Of a stretch of 23,532 nucleotides of DNA, positions 7,830 to 16,754 are shown in pieces. The translations under genes were made by a program, and so were the position numbers. Positions within the stretch are counted from its first letter, which is position 1; each line of letters starts with the position of its first letter. Source of the stretch: CAYQTE01 sp964420285. Lineage in GTDB: Bacteria > Planctomycetota > Phycisphaerae > Tepidisphaerales > Tepidisphaeraceae. The stretch lies in the NCBI GenBank assembly GCA_964420285.1, contig CAYQTE010000072.1, positions 1 through 23,532 of the forward strand. The letters run 5' to 3'. Under the pieces are notes generated by a model that saw only the letters and a list, made by a program, of their open reading frames with translations, did not search any database and was not told the DNA's origin.

Positions 7830-9426
7830 GACCGACGCGATCGACTATAGGACAGGCGGCGAACCGAATCTTCTGGCCGACCCTTCCGCTCAACCCGGCC
7901 GGGCCTGGCCCGACTGGCTGATTCTTCTGGCCGCGACAATCGCGTTCAGCGTGCTGTCGCTGGCGGCGGCCGTCAAGAGCGACGGCTTCCTCGAAGGCGA
8001 CGCCGGCACGCATTATCTCTTCGCCCGCCACGTCTTCGCCGAGCCGGCCTTGCTGACCAGTGTCTGGGGCCGGCCGCTGTGCACGGGATTGTATGCGATT
8101 CCCGCCTATCTGGGCGCGAGAATCGGCGTTCGCGTGATGAGCCTGATCCTGGCCCTCATTTGCGCCTACGGGGCTTATTTCATCGCGCGCGGCGAAAAGC
8201 TGCGCTATGCGCCGCTGGCGCTGGTCTTCACACTCGGCCAGCCGCTGGTCTTTCTCCATTCCTTCAGTGAATTAACCGAATTGCCTTTCGCGGCCGTGTT
8301 TGCCATCGCGTTCCTGGCCTATCAGCGCCGCTCGTGGCCGATGATGGCGATTCTCGTCGGCATGCTTCCGCTGGGCCGGCCGGAGGGATTCGGGTTCGTT
8401 CTCATGGCGGCTTTGGCGCTGGTCTGCTATCGGCAATATGTGTGGCTGCCTCTGCTGGTGCTGCCGCTGGTTGCCTGGGACGTGGGGGGCTGGATGCTCG
8501 AGGGCCAACGCGGTCACTGGTGGCATTGGTTGCAATCGAGCTGGCCGTATTCGCAGCACAGCGCCTATGCGGCCGGATCGATTTTTCATTTCTTCAATGA
8601 ACTGCCGATGCTGATCGGGCCGTTTGTCGTTCCGGCCGTCTGGCTGGGCGGCTGGCAGTTCATCCGCGACGCCAATCGCCCGCCGCTGGATCATCGCCGT
8701 ATCTGCCAGTGGTTGATTGTTCTGATTCCGGCGACGGTGTTGGTTATACATAGTCTGCTGTATCGCTTCGGCCTGATGGCCAGCAATGGCGAGTTGCGGT
8801 ATCTGATGGTCGTCTCGCCGCTATGGGCACTGCTGGCCGCTCGCGGATGGGAGTGGGCGTTCACGACATTCCAATTCCGGCAGGTCTTCGCCTGGGCTGC
8901 ATTGGCGTGTGTGCTGCCGGGTACGGTCAATTTCGGCTATCGCGTCTTGCCCCTGACGATGAGCGATGACTGGCTGGAAGCTCGCAGCGTCTCGCGGTGG
9001 TATCTGAGCGATGCACAGCTCCAAAAGGATTATCCGACGGTGATGTGCGCCCATCCGGCATTCGAGTATTACCTCGATTTCGGGCCTAAAGACCGCGACC
9101 GCCAATTGACATGGACCGCCGCGGCCATCGCACGCTGCCCGCCGGGCGTGATGGTGTATTGGGATCCGATCTACGGCCTGTTCAATTCCGATCAGTCGCA
9201 CGTGGTTCCGCTTTCGCTGTTATTATCCAGCGGCTGGGTGAACGATCCCGCCGCCGAACTGGCCGCGCGCGTCAATACGCTCGATTCCGGCAAGGGCGAG
9301 AATTTCTTCAAGGGGGAGAGCCATATCTTTCTCAGTCCGGCGACCATAAAAGGCGACAAGACACCGACGACGCAACGCTCTGATGGAACGACGACGTGGC
9401 TGGAAGTGGATCGAACCGCTCGCTGA
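7828..9426 (+). CDS. Polytopic membrane protein, GT-C glycosyltransferase-like
   Basis: A 532-residue protein with about ten hydrophobic segments between residues 29 and 380, then a soluble C-terminal part of about 150 residues. After the first membrane helix (about 29-49) comes EGDAGTHY (E56, D58, H62). An acidic motif in the first periplasmic loop is the hallmark of GT-C lipid-linked glycosyltransferases such as ArnT/PMT-type enzymes, so a sugar transferase acting at the membrane is plausible. LGRPEGF at about 178-184 is also typical of this group. The donor and acceptor are unknown. The only visible start is the ATG at 7828, which overlaps a hairpin. It converges on the SAM hydrolase gene, with 8 bp between the stops. 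Confidence 0.75.
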   Translation: MTDAIDYRTGGEPNLLADPSAQPGRAWPDWLILLAATIAFSVLSLAAAVKSDGFLEGDAGTHYLFARHVFAEPALLTSVWGRPLCTGLYAIPAYLGARIGVRVMSLILALICAYGAYFIARGEKLRYAPLALVFTLGQPLVFLHSFSELTELPFAAVFAIAFLAYQRRSWPMMAILVGMLPLGRPEGFGFVLMAALALVCYRQYVWLPLLVLPLVAWDVGGWMLEGQRGHWWHWLQSSWPYSQHSAYAAGSIFHFFNELPMLIGPFVVPAVWLGGWQFIRDANRPPLDHRRICQWLIVLIPATVLVIHSLLYRFGLMASNGELRYLMVVSPLWALLAARGWEWAFTTFQFRQVFAWAALACVLPGTVNFGYRVLPLTMSDDWLEARSVSRWYLSDAQLQKDYPTVMCAHPAFEYYLDFGPKDRDRQLTWTAAAIARCPPGVMVYWDPIYGLFNSDQSHVVPLSLLLSSGWVNDPAAELAARVNTLDSGKGENFFKGESHIFLSPATIKGDKTPTTQRSDGTTTWLEVDRTAR

Positions 9427-9434
9427 TCGCGAAG

Positions 9435-10202
9435 CTATCTTGCGACAATCCGTACAACGCTTCCGACGACAAGCCCCAACTCTGCCCCGGCCGATCCATC
9501 GCGCACCGCGATTTCAAGCAGCCCGCTGCTCCCGATCAGCGCCAGCGGCCGGAGCGGTTTCACATCCGAGTAGGTCCGCCGTAGCGGCCCGATCCGATGC
9601 CCGTTTGCCACAAAACGCGCCCCGGCCGGCAATTGATCTGCGGGGAACTGGGTCGTCGCGTTTCCGAATCGATCGATCTGAATGACGACCGCCCGCCGCG
9701 CGCCGGCTCGCGCCGGGCGAAGAACGTCGAGCAGCACCGGAGTTCCCATCCGCCTGCCCAATTCATGGACATCCGTCCCGCCCGCCAATCGTCCGGCGGC
9801 GGGGCCAAAGATATCCCGCCCGTGAAATGTGCGGCTAGGCGCGCGATCCGGTCGCCACGTCAATTCATATGCGATCTTCTTATTCGCATTCCGCCACGCC
9901 CATGTCACCAGTCCATTGTCCGGCGCTACCACCCACTGATCGGCGATCCGGCACACGAGCATCCGCCGCCGCGTTCCCACGCCGGGATCGACCACCGCCA
10001 GATGCACCGTCCCGGCCGCAAATCCCCGCATCGCCAGCCCCAGCGTGATCGAAGCTCCCAGCACATCCTGCGGCGCGATTTCATGGGTCACATCGATCAA
10101 CCGAGCCGCCGGGCACCATTGCAGCACGGCCGCCTTCATCGCCGCCACATAATGATCCCGCACGCCAAAATCGCTGGTCAAAGTGACAATTGGAATGCCC
10201 AT
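9435..10202 (-). CDS. SAM hydrolase / SAM hydroxide adenosyltransferase (DUF62 family)
   Basis: A 255-residue member of the family that hydrolyses S-adenosylmethionine to adenosine and methionine and is related to the halogenases SalL and fluorinase. The N-terminal TLTSDFG (7-13), VDPGVGT (71-77), PDNG (94-97), FHGRDIF (126-132) and the C-terminal IDRFGN (about 177) are the family motifs. The Asp-Arg-His triad known from archaeal members maps to D72, R79 and H127, all present, which supports the water-using form of the enzyme. It is cytoplasmic and its physiological role in bacteria is poorly defined. The gene is monocistronic, divergent from the DUF433 gene. Upstream sequence AAGGCA may serve as a weak ribosome binding site or as the spacer of a near-leaderless promoter. 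Confidence 0.92.
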   Translation of the reverse strand: MGIPIVTLTSDFGVRDHYVAAMKAAVLQWCPAARLIDVTHEIAPQDVLGASITLGLAMRGFAAGTVHLAVVDPGVGTRRRMLVCRIADQWVVAPDNGLVTWAWRNANKKIAYELTWRPDRAPSRTFHGRDIFGPAAGRLAGGTDVHELGRRMGTPVLLDVLRPARAGARRAVVIQIDRFGNATTQFPADQLPAGARFVANGHRIGPLRRTYSDVKPLRPLALIGSSGLLEIAVRDGSAGAELGLVVGSVVRIVAR

Positions 10203-10208
10203 TGCCTT

Positions 10209-10237
10209 ACCATAGTTGTGTTAGCCGAACGGATCAA
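10209..10237 (-). promoter_or_regulatory. Candidate promoter of the SAM hydrolase gene
   Basis: On the minus strand, TTGATC (10237-10232) and TATGGT (10214-10209) are separated by 17 bp, and the -10 ends 6 nt before the ATG at 10202. Transcription would begin at or within a base or two of the start codon. An AAGG in the 6-nt gap leaves a ribosome binding site possible if initiation is further upstream. Confidence 0.4.
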
Positions 10238-10332
10238 TTGGCGCAGGCCCGATCGAGGGTGTTGGACAGTTGCCGCAGCCAGACCCGAAGCTCGCGGACG
10301 AAGAATGAAGTGTGTCGGCGCGGCATTCCGAG

Positions 10333-10338
10333 TATAAT
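10333..10338 (+). promoter_or_regulatory. Consensus -10 box before the DUF433/PIN-like pair
   Basis: A perfect TATAAT lies 26 nt upstream of the ATG at 10365. No good -35 hexamer is seen at 16-18 bp upstream, so an activator or autoregulation by the antitoxin is possible. A GGAGG at 10356-10360 gives the message a normal ribosome binding site. Confidence 0.4.
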
Positions 10339-10364
10339 ATTCGGCGAGCGAAATCGGAGGCATG

Positions 10365-10673
10365 ATGCCCACAATTGCCGGACAAACATGGAACAAGCAC
10401 ATCAAGCCGGTTGCTCCGGAAGATCTGGTCGGCGACCTGATCCAGCCCGGTCATCCGCTGTTCGGACTGGTCTGGATCAATAGCGAGCGGGTAAGCGGCG
10501 CACCTTGTTTCTACGGATCGCGCGTGCCGATCAAGCACCTCTTCGATTACCTGGAGTCAGGTCACACGCTTGATGCGTTTCTCGACGATTTTAGCGGGGT
10601 CACTCGCGAGCAAGTTACGGGCGTGCTTGCGCTGGCTCGCCTTGGTCTGCTGGCGGAGTTGCCCAAGGCGTGA
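10365..10673 (+). CDS. DUF433 family antitoxin-like protein
   Basis: A 102-residue protein with a DUF433 domain at about 33-98: a WINSERVSGAPCFYGSRVPI strand-helix region followed by SGHTLDAFLDDFSGVTREQV, a compact helical DNA-binding fold. DUF433 proteins are generally encoded before a PIN-like protein and are predicted antitoxins and autoregulators. The next gene here overlaps by 4 bases and is such a PIN-like protein, which supports the assignment. The ATG at 10365 (GGAGG 4 nt upstream) is preferred to the ATG three bases earlier, where the gap would be one base. About 30 residues before the domain are unassigned. Confidence 0.85.
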   Translation: MPTIAGQTWNKHIKPVAPEDLVGDLIQPGHPLFGLVWINSERVSGAPCFYGSRVPIKHLFDYLESGHTLDAFLDDFSGVTREQVTGVLALARLGLLAELPKA

Positions 10674-11029
10674 AGATTCTCCTGGATCATTGCGTTCCCA
10701 ATCCGTTACGGCGGGCATTCCCTTCGCACGAAATCAGCACGGCTGCGGAAATGGGCTGGAAAAATCTGCGAAACGGCCGGCTTCTGACTGAAGCCGCTTC
10801 AGCCTTCAACATTGTTCTGACGGTGGACAAGAATATCCGATTTCAGCAGAACCTGGACACGCTCCCGATCGCGGTAATTGTTCTTGACGCGCCCACGAAC
10901 ACACCCGAGGTGCTTATTCCTCTTGCTCCCTATGTCGAGGCTGTATTGCCCACCATTCGAATCGGGCAGTTGATCGAGATCGACAGCACGGGGAAAATCA
11001 CCAGGATCAACGCGGGCAGAGGGCTTTAG
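10670..11029 (+). CDS. PIN-like toxin (DUF5615/Mut7-C-like)
   Basis: A 119-residue predicted nuclease of the DUF5615 PIN-like group, the usual partner of DUF433. It opens with MKILLDHCVP, whose D6 is the first acidic residue of the PIN-like active site. NGRLLTEA (about 35-42) and VLTVDKNIRFQQN (about 49-61, D53) carry the further conserved positions. Family knowledge points to a toxin component of a type II toxin-antitoxin module that cleaves RNA, but activity has been shown for few members. The GTG start at 10670 overlaps the TGA of the DUF433 gene as GTGA, indicating translational coupling. The typical length is 110-120, so the gene looks complete. Confidence 0.85.
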   Translation: MKILLDHCVPNPLRRAFPSHEISTAAEMGWKNLRNGRLLTEAASAFNIVLTVDKNIRFQQNLDTLPIAVIVLDAPTNTPEVLIPLAPYVEAVLPTIRIGQLIEIDSTGKITRINAGRGL

Positions 11030-11113
11030 CCGCCAACTCAGCACCGTGAGGCCGCAGAATCCAGGCCACCACCAATCCGACGGGATTTGGCCGGTACAAC
11101 CACCGGTCAATCA

Positions 11114-11147
11114 CTCTACTGCTCCCCTGCTCCACTGTTCTACTTTC
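11114..11147. repeat. Pyrimidine-rich dispersed repeat, copy 1
   Basis: A C/T-rich stretch starting CTCTACTGCTCCCCTG, then CTCCACTGTTCTACTTTC. A related copy starts at 16023 (first 11 bases identical) and a looser one at 23369. All three lie in intergenic DNA. Confidence 0.5.
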
Positions 11148-11148
11148 T

Positions 11149-11171
11149 ATTTCGCCCCACCGGGGCGAAAT
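11149..11171. promoter_or_regulatory. Perfect palindrome immediately upstream of the pcm -10
   Basis: Arms of 10 bp (ATTTCGCCCC at 11149-11158 and GGGGCGAAAT at 11162-11171) flank a 3-nt loop. It covers the place where a -35 element of the pcm promoter would lie and ends 5 bp before the -10. It could be an operator, or a terminator for the upstream toxin gene, although no T-run follows on either strand. Confidence 0.45.
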
Positions 11172-11176
11172 TCGCG

Positions 11177-11182
11177 TACAAT
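11177..11182 (+). promoter_or_regulatory. Probable leaderless promoter -10 of pcm-recG
   Basis: TACAAT lies 8 nt before the ATG at 11191, embedded in GCGTACAAT, exactly as in front of the M50 gene at 4347. There is no Shine-Dalgarno sequence. Transcription would start at or beside the start codon. Confidence 0.5.
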
Positions 11183-11190
11183 GCCGATTG

Positions 11191-11843
11191 ATGAACGACA
11201 TCGGTGAAATGTCCGATCAAGAGCGGATGATCCAGCAGCAGATCATCGACCGCGGCATCCGCGACCAGCGCGTCATCGCCGCCATGCGGGCCGTGCCACG
11301 CGATCGGTTCTTTCCCTCCACCAATCGCGCCGAGGCGTTTGCCGATCGAGCCGCGCCCATCGGCCACGGGCAGACCATCAGCCAGCCGTATATCGTCGCG
11401 CTGATGACCCAGCGGCTGAGCATCGAGCCGGCCCATCGCGTTTTGGAAATCGGCACCGGCAGCGGCTATCAGACCGCCATCCTGGCGCAACTGGCCGGCG
11501 AGGTCTTCACCGTCGAGCGCGTCAAGCCTTTGCTCGATGCCGCATGGGAACGGCTCATGAGCATGGGTATCCGCAACGTGCATTTTCGTCACGGCGATGG
11601 CACAACCGGCTGGCCGGACGCCGCGCCGTTTGATCGGCTGGTCATCACCGCCAGCGCCCCGGAACTTCCCGAGCAACTGCTGCGCACGCAGCTTATCGAC
11701 GGCGGCATAGCCGTGCTGCCTTTTGGTCGCGGCGAGAATCAGATGCTCATCGAAGTCCGCCGCGATGGAAACCGCCTTGATACCGCCGATGTTTGCCCCT
11801 GCCGGTTTGTGCGGCTCATTGGTCAGGAAGGGTGGCCGGAAAC

Positions 11844-11847
<4 letters not shown>
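11191..11847 (+). CDS. pcm: Protein-L-isoaspartate O-methyltransferase
   Basis: A 218-residue SAM-dependent methyltransferase that initiates repair of isoaspartyl residues in damaged proteins. The family signature GHGQTISQP is at residues 59-67, within IGHGQTISQPYIVALMT (57-73), and motif I, the SAM-binding LEIGTGSGYQTAIL, is at 85-98. The N-terminal QIIDRGIRDQRVIAAMRAVPRDRF is also characteristic, and the length matches the usual 205-220. A TTG at 11188 and an ATG at 11209 are alternative starts. The stop overlaps the GTG start of recG as GTGA, so the two are probably translated in a coupled way. Transcription seems to start from the TACAAT at 11177. Confidence 0.95.
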
Positions 11848-13967
<2,120 letters not shown>

Positions 13968-13977
13968 GGGGCAACGG

Positions 13978-14256
13978 TTAGCCTGGGTGTTTCTGCAACC
14001 ATTCAGCCCTGCGCCTGGCGAGTTCCGCATCCGCCTGTTCCGTCGTGAAAAACTGTCCGGCGTCGATTTGCGCCGCCGCCGCGTTGATGTGCGCCAACCG
14101 CTCGGGAGTGAAAAGGTGACCGAAGTCTTCAGGCCCCTCGATTGAATCCCGAGTCAAGACCTCGGCGACATAGTCGTCAACGGTCGAGAATCCCGCTTCG
14201 GCCGCGCGGCGCTGCGCTTCCTTGTACAAACGGTCGCTGATTTGAACCTGTTGCAT
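13978..14256 (-). CDS. Orphan ribbon-helix-helix antitoxin-like protein
   Basis: A 92-residue protein. The N-terminal MQQVQISDRLYKEAQRRA, then GFSTVDDYVAEVL, is a short beta strand and two helices as in ribbon-helix-helix (ParD/CopG-like) antitoxins. The C-terminal half (ending GQFFTTEQADAELARRR with a short basic tail) resembles the toxin-binding tail of such proteins. The ATG at 14256 has GAGG 8 nt upstream and is preferred to an in-frame ATG at 14307. No RelE-, ParE- or PIN-like toxin gene is adjacent: recG converges from one side and the LRR gene stops 29 bp upstream on the other. It is either a solitary antitoxin or a remnant. Confidence 0.75.
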   Translation of the reverse strand: MQQVQISDRLYKEAQRRAAEAGFSTVDDYVAEVLTRDSIEGPEDFGHLFTPERLAHINAAAAQIDAGQFFTTEQADAELARRRAEWLQKHPG

Positions 14257-14284
14257 GGCAACAACCTCAGTGTCGATTATTGCC

Positions 14285-15489
14285 TCACGACCAGTCAACC
14301 GCCACATCCGGCCGCAGCAGCTTGAATCGCTTTATGCCGTCGGCCGTTATCTTGGTGTGGCGCACGCTCAGGTTCTGAAGCTNNNNNNNNNNNNNNNNNN
14401 NNNNNNNNNNNNNNNNNNNNNNNNNNNNNNNNNNNNNNNNNNNNNNNNNNNNNNNNNNNNNNNNNNNNNNNNNNNNNNNNNNCGCTTTATGCCGTCGGCC
14501 GTTATCTTGGTGTGGCGCACGCTCAGGTTCTGAAGCTGCTTGATCGCGGCGATTTTGGTCAGGCCCGCGTCTGACACGGCCGTGAAATCCATCCGCAATA
14601 CTCTCAGCCACCGCAGCGAACCGAGTTGGCCCAGCCCGGCGTCCGTAATGGCCGTGCCGTCAAGTTGGAGCAGGGTGAGATGGGGTAAGGTCGCGATAAC
14701 GGCCAGGCCGGAATCGGTGATGGCTGTGTCCGGGAGGTAAAGATGCTCCAAGTTGCCCAGCCTCGAAAGGGGAGCAAAACCTGCGCCGGTTATCGGGGCG
14801 TGGTCGATGTGAATTTCGCTCATTGATGGCACATTTTGCAGAAACGCGAGTTGCAGATCAGTGATGGGTTGGCCCTGCCAGATTGGCATTGTTATACGGC
14901 CGCAGACCTCGTCGAGCGTGTCCAACCTATTTGCATCCAACACGGTTTGGAATCCGTCGGGAAGTTCGCGCTCGATATCGACGGTGCCATGAAGTCGCCA
15001 TACGGTCGATATTGCCGCGTGGTCGGACAGCACAAAGAACAAACCGTACGCGATGAACCATGTCATTGCCGTTGTGGCTACAACAATCAAAATATGTCCG
15101 GGTAATGGGCGGAGGTGGCAACTCCATATATCCCGCCAATTCAGACGCCATATCAATTGCGTGCCCAAGAAACTGGCGGGGTTGTGCAAATCGAATGCGG
15201 TTCCGCACTCCGGGCACCTATTCTGGCTTGCACGAAGGTCATATCCGCATTGGATGCACATGGGGTTTGAACGCGGGACGGTCCTGAAAAGTCTTGGCAG
15301 CATTGTCCACGGCGGCTCCGTTGCAATGCAATCGCCTGCCAGCCCGGCAGCGACCATCAAACCAAACATTACGAAGAGTTCCAGGTCAAAAGAAGCCACC
15401 ACGGCCAGGCACACGATCAGCAGTATCGCGACACGGTTGCGTACATTGTCCCGCGGCGCTACGATTCTTGTTTGCTCCTCGGCACGCAT
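14285..15489 (-). CDS. LRR membrane protein with Cys4 ribbon, interrupted by assembly gap
   Basis: The reading frame from 15489 enters a run of 100 N (14383-14482) after ...TADGIK. If the identical 55-bp flanks of the gap are merged, the frame continues through RFKLLRPDVAVDWS to the stop at 14285 and yields an intact 349-residue protein. It has a hydrophobic N-terminal region (about 21-52), a Cys4 ribbon (C78, C81, C92, C95; CGYDLRAS...RCPECG), one more membrane segment near 131-155, then about five 24-residue leucine-rich repeats at 205-349 with the LxxLxLxxTxITDxGL pattern. Function is unknown; LRR proteins with this repeat are abundant in Planctomycetes and bind protein partners. The LRR half is probably extracytoplasmic. 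The ATG at 15489 replaces a longer frame starting at 15657, which would overlap the GNAT gene. Confidence 0.75.
14328..14382. repeat. 55-bp direct duplicate flanking the gap, copy 1
   Basis: Exactly identical to 14483-14537, on the other side of the 100-N gap. It begins CGCTTTATGCCGTCGG and ends TCTGAAGCT. Because it touches the gap on its inner side, it is best read as a contig-end overlap rather than a real biological repeat. Confidence 0.9.
14383..14482. other. Assembly gap of 100 N
   Basis: Exactly 100 undetermined bases, the conventional length for a gap of unknown size. The 55 bases on both sides are identical, which suggests that two contigs that overlap by 55 bases were scaffolded without merging. 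Some de Bruijn assemblers produce overlaps of exactly k, and k=55 is a common setting; this last point is inference. Confidence 0.95.
14483..14537. repeat. 55-bp direct duplicate flanking the gap, copy 2
   Basis: Identical to 14328-14382 and starting on the first base after the gap. See the LRR gene: collapsing the two copies and the gap restores its frame. Confidence 0.9.
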
Positions 15490-15529
15490 GATTCCACCCG
15501 TAATACCGAGCCACGGCCCGATTCGTTGT

Positions 15530-15982
15530 TCACGCCGGCCGGGACATGCGGATGGCGGGGTGGCCGGGGCCGTAGTAGTTGGCCAGTTCGCGGCAGGTGG
15601 CAAAGCCGTATTTCTTATAGAGGGTGATGGCGGGGTGGTTGTCGGGGCGGACTTCAAGGAACAGCGTGGCGGCGCCGCGATCCTTCAGGGTTTGGATCAT
15701 GTGGTCCATCAATTGCGGGCCGAGGCGCTGGCCGCGGGAGTGGGGGTGCACCGCCAGAGCATAAATGCGGCCCCAGGGGGTTGGCGTGCGCGTCCAGGTG
15801 AAGGCGGCGCTCCATGCGAGGATCGTCGAATCGTTCTCGGCCACAGTCACCATCACCCGCGGACTGGCGACCAGGTATTCCAAGCGCGGCTGGCCGAAAC
15901 GCTCGCCAGCGTGGACGAAGCTGCGCTGTTCAATTTCCAGAATCGCCGGAATGTCGGCGGCAGTCGCGGCACGCAGAATCAT
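15530..15982 (-). CDS. GNAT acetyltransferase, RimI-like
   Basis: A 150-residue protein of the GCN5-related N-acetyltransferase fold. The acetyl-CoA pyrophosphate-binding loop SRGQRLG (82-88), preceded by the strand IYALAVHP, is followed by LFLEVRPDNHPAITLYKKYGF (107-127), the RimI-type motif B. This resembles RimI, which acetylates the N-terminal alanine of ribosomal protein S18, but small GNATs are hard to tell apart, so the substrate is left open. GGAGG lies 4 nt before the ATG. The gene follows the GGDEF-like gene by about 95 bp on the same strand and is upstream of the LRR gene by 40 bp, so the three may form a loose transcription unit. Confidence 0.85.
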   Translation of the reverse strand: MILRAATAADIPAILEIEQRSFVHAGERFGQPRLEYLVASPRVMVTVAENDSTILAWSAAFTWTRTPTPWGRIYALAVHPHSRGQRLGPQLMDHMIQTLKDRGAATLFLEVRPDNHPAITLYKKYGFATCRELANYYGPGHPAIRMSRPA

Positions 15983-16022
15983 TCGTCCTCCGGCTGGAAT
16001 GATATCTGGTGCGATCCCTCCG

Positions 16023-16059
16023 CTCTACTGCTCGCCTGTTCCCCCGCTCCGCTTTCTCA
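16023..16059. repeat. Pyrimidine-rich dispersed repeat, copy 2
   Basis: CTCTACTGCTCGCCTG followed by more C/T-rich sequence, related to 11114-11147. It lies in the 94-bp gap between the GNAT and GGDEF-like genes. Confidence 0.5.
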
Positions 16060-16076
16060 TCCCCGGTACCCCGGGA

Positions 16077-16589
16077 TTACGCCCCAACGGCTTGAAATTC
16101 GGGCTTGGCGACGGCGACGCGGTTTCGGCCGGCCGTCTTAGCTTCAAGTAACGCGCGTTCGGCCTGGGCCACAATCGTGCCCGGCAACGTCTGGCTGTCG
16201 GCGACGCCGATGCTGGCGGTGATGTGGACGGTCTTATCGTCGTGGCCGGGCCAGGAATTGGCCAGTGTGTCGCACAGCCGCTGTGCGGCCCGGGCGGCAA
16301 TCTCATCGGTGGCGCCCAGGAGAATGACCGCGAACTTCGTTCCCTCGTATCGGCACACCACATCTTCGCCACGGCAGCAACGCGCCAGCGTCTTGGCGGC
16401 GCTCCTTAGAACGTTATCACCCGCCTCGCGCCCCAGCATGTCGTTAACGGCCGCAAAATGGTCCAGATCGATTAACACAACCGACAGGCACCGACCGCCG
16501 CGATTGCTCAGGGCGAGTTCGGCGGCGAGGCGTTGATCGAAATACGACTTGTTCCAAAGCCCGGTCAGTTCGTCGGTCATCGAGTCCAT
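16077..16589 (-). CDS. Stand-alone degenerate GGDEF protein, likely c-di-GMP binder
   Basis: A 170-residue protein consisting of a single GGDEF domain: DELTGLWNKSYFDQRL (6-21) and LIDLDHFAAVNDMLG (39-53) are well-conserved family motifs. The signature loop GGDEF has become EGTKF (82-86), so the catalytic acidic residues are gone. The inhibitory-site motif RxxD is kept as RGED (R73, D76) at the normal distance of 5 residues before the signature. Such domains, with FimX- and PopA-like precedents, can act as c-di-GMP receptors; diguanylate cyclase activity is unlikely. No sensor domain is attached. The start at 16589 has AAGGAG 7-8 nt upstream; an ATG at 16595 is almost on top of the same site. 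It diverges from the PurM-like gene. Confidence 0.88.
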   Translation of the reverse strand: MDSMTDELTGLWNKSYFDQRLAAELALSNRGGRCLSVVLIDLDHFAAVNDMLGREAGDNVLRSAAKTLARCCRGEDVVCRYEGTKFAVILLGATDEIAARAAQRLCDTLANSWPGHDDKTVHITASIGVADSQTLPGTIVAQAERALLEAKTAGRNRVAVAKPEFQAVGA

Positions 16590-16718
16590 AAACATTCTCC
16601 TTGCGGCGGGCGAGGCATCTCCTGAACAGCTTCATCGTCGGCTATGCGCACAGCGAACTTAATGGGGCGGCCCAGGATCGGGAAAGAAAGAGAACCTGTG
16701 CCGATTATGCGGCCGGGT

Positions 16719-16747
16719 TTGACCCGCCACGAACCCCGGTCTAAAAC
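16719..16747 (+). promoter_or_regulatory. Candidate near-leaderless promoter of the PurM-like gene
   Basis: TTGACC (16719-16724) is followed after a 17-bp spacer by TAAAAC (16742-16747), which ends 7 nt before the ATG at 16755. There is no Shine-Dalgarno sequence. The -10 is a weak match, so this is tentative. Confidence 0.35.
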
Positions 16748-16754
16748 ACAAGCC

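Noticed and set aside
14328..14537. Tandem LRR unit duplication across the N gap
   Set aside because: An exact 55-bp identity that touches both sides of a 100-N gap is better explained by unmerged contig ends; 55 bp is also not a multiple of the 72-bp LRR period.
16077..16589. Active diguanylate cyclase
   Set aside because: The GGDEF signature is EGTKF, which removes the acidic residues needed for metal binding and catalysis.
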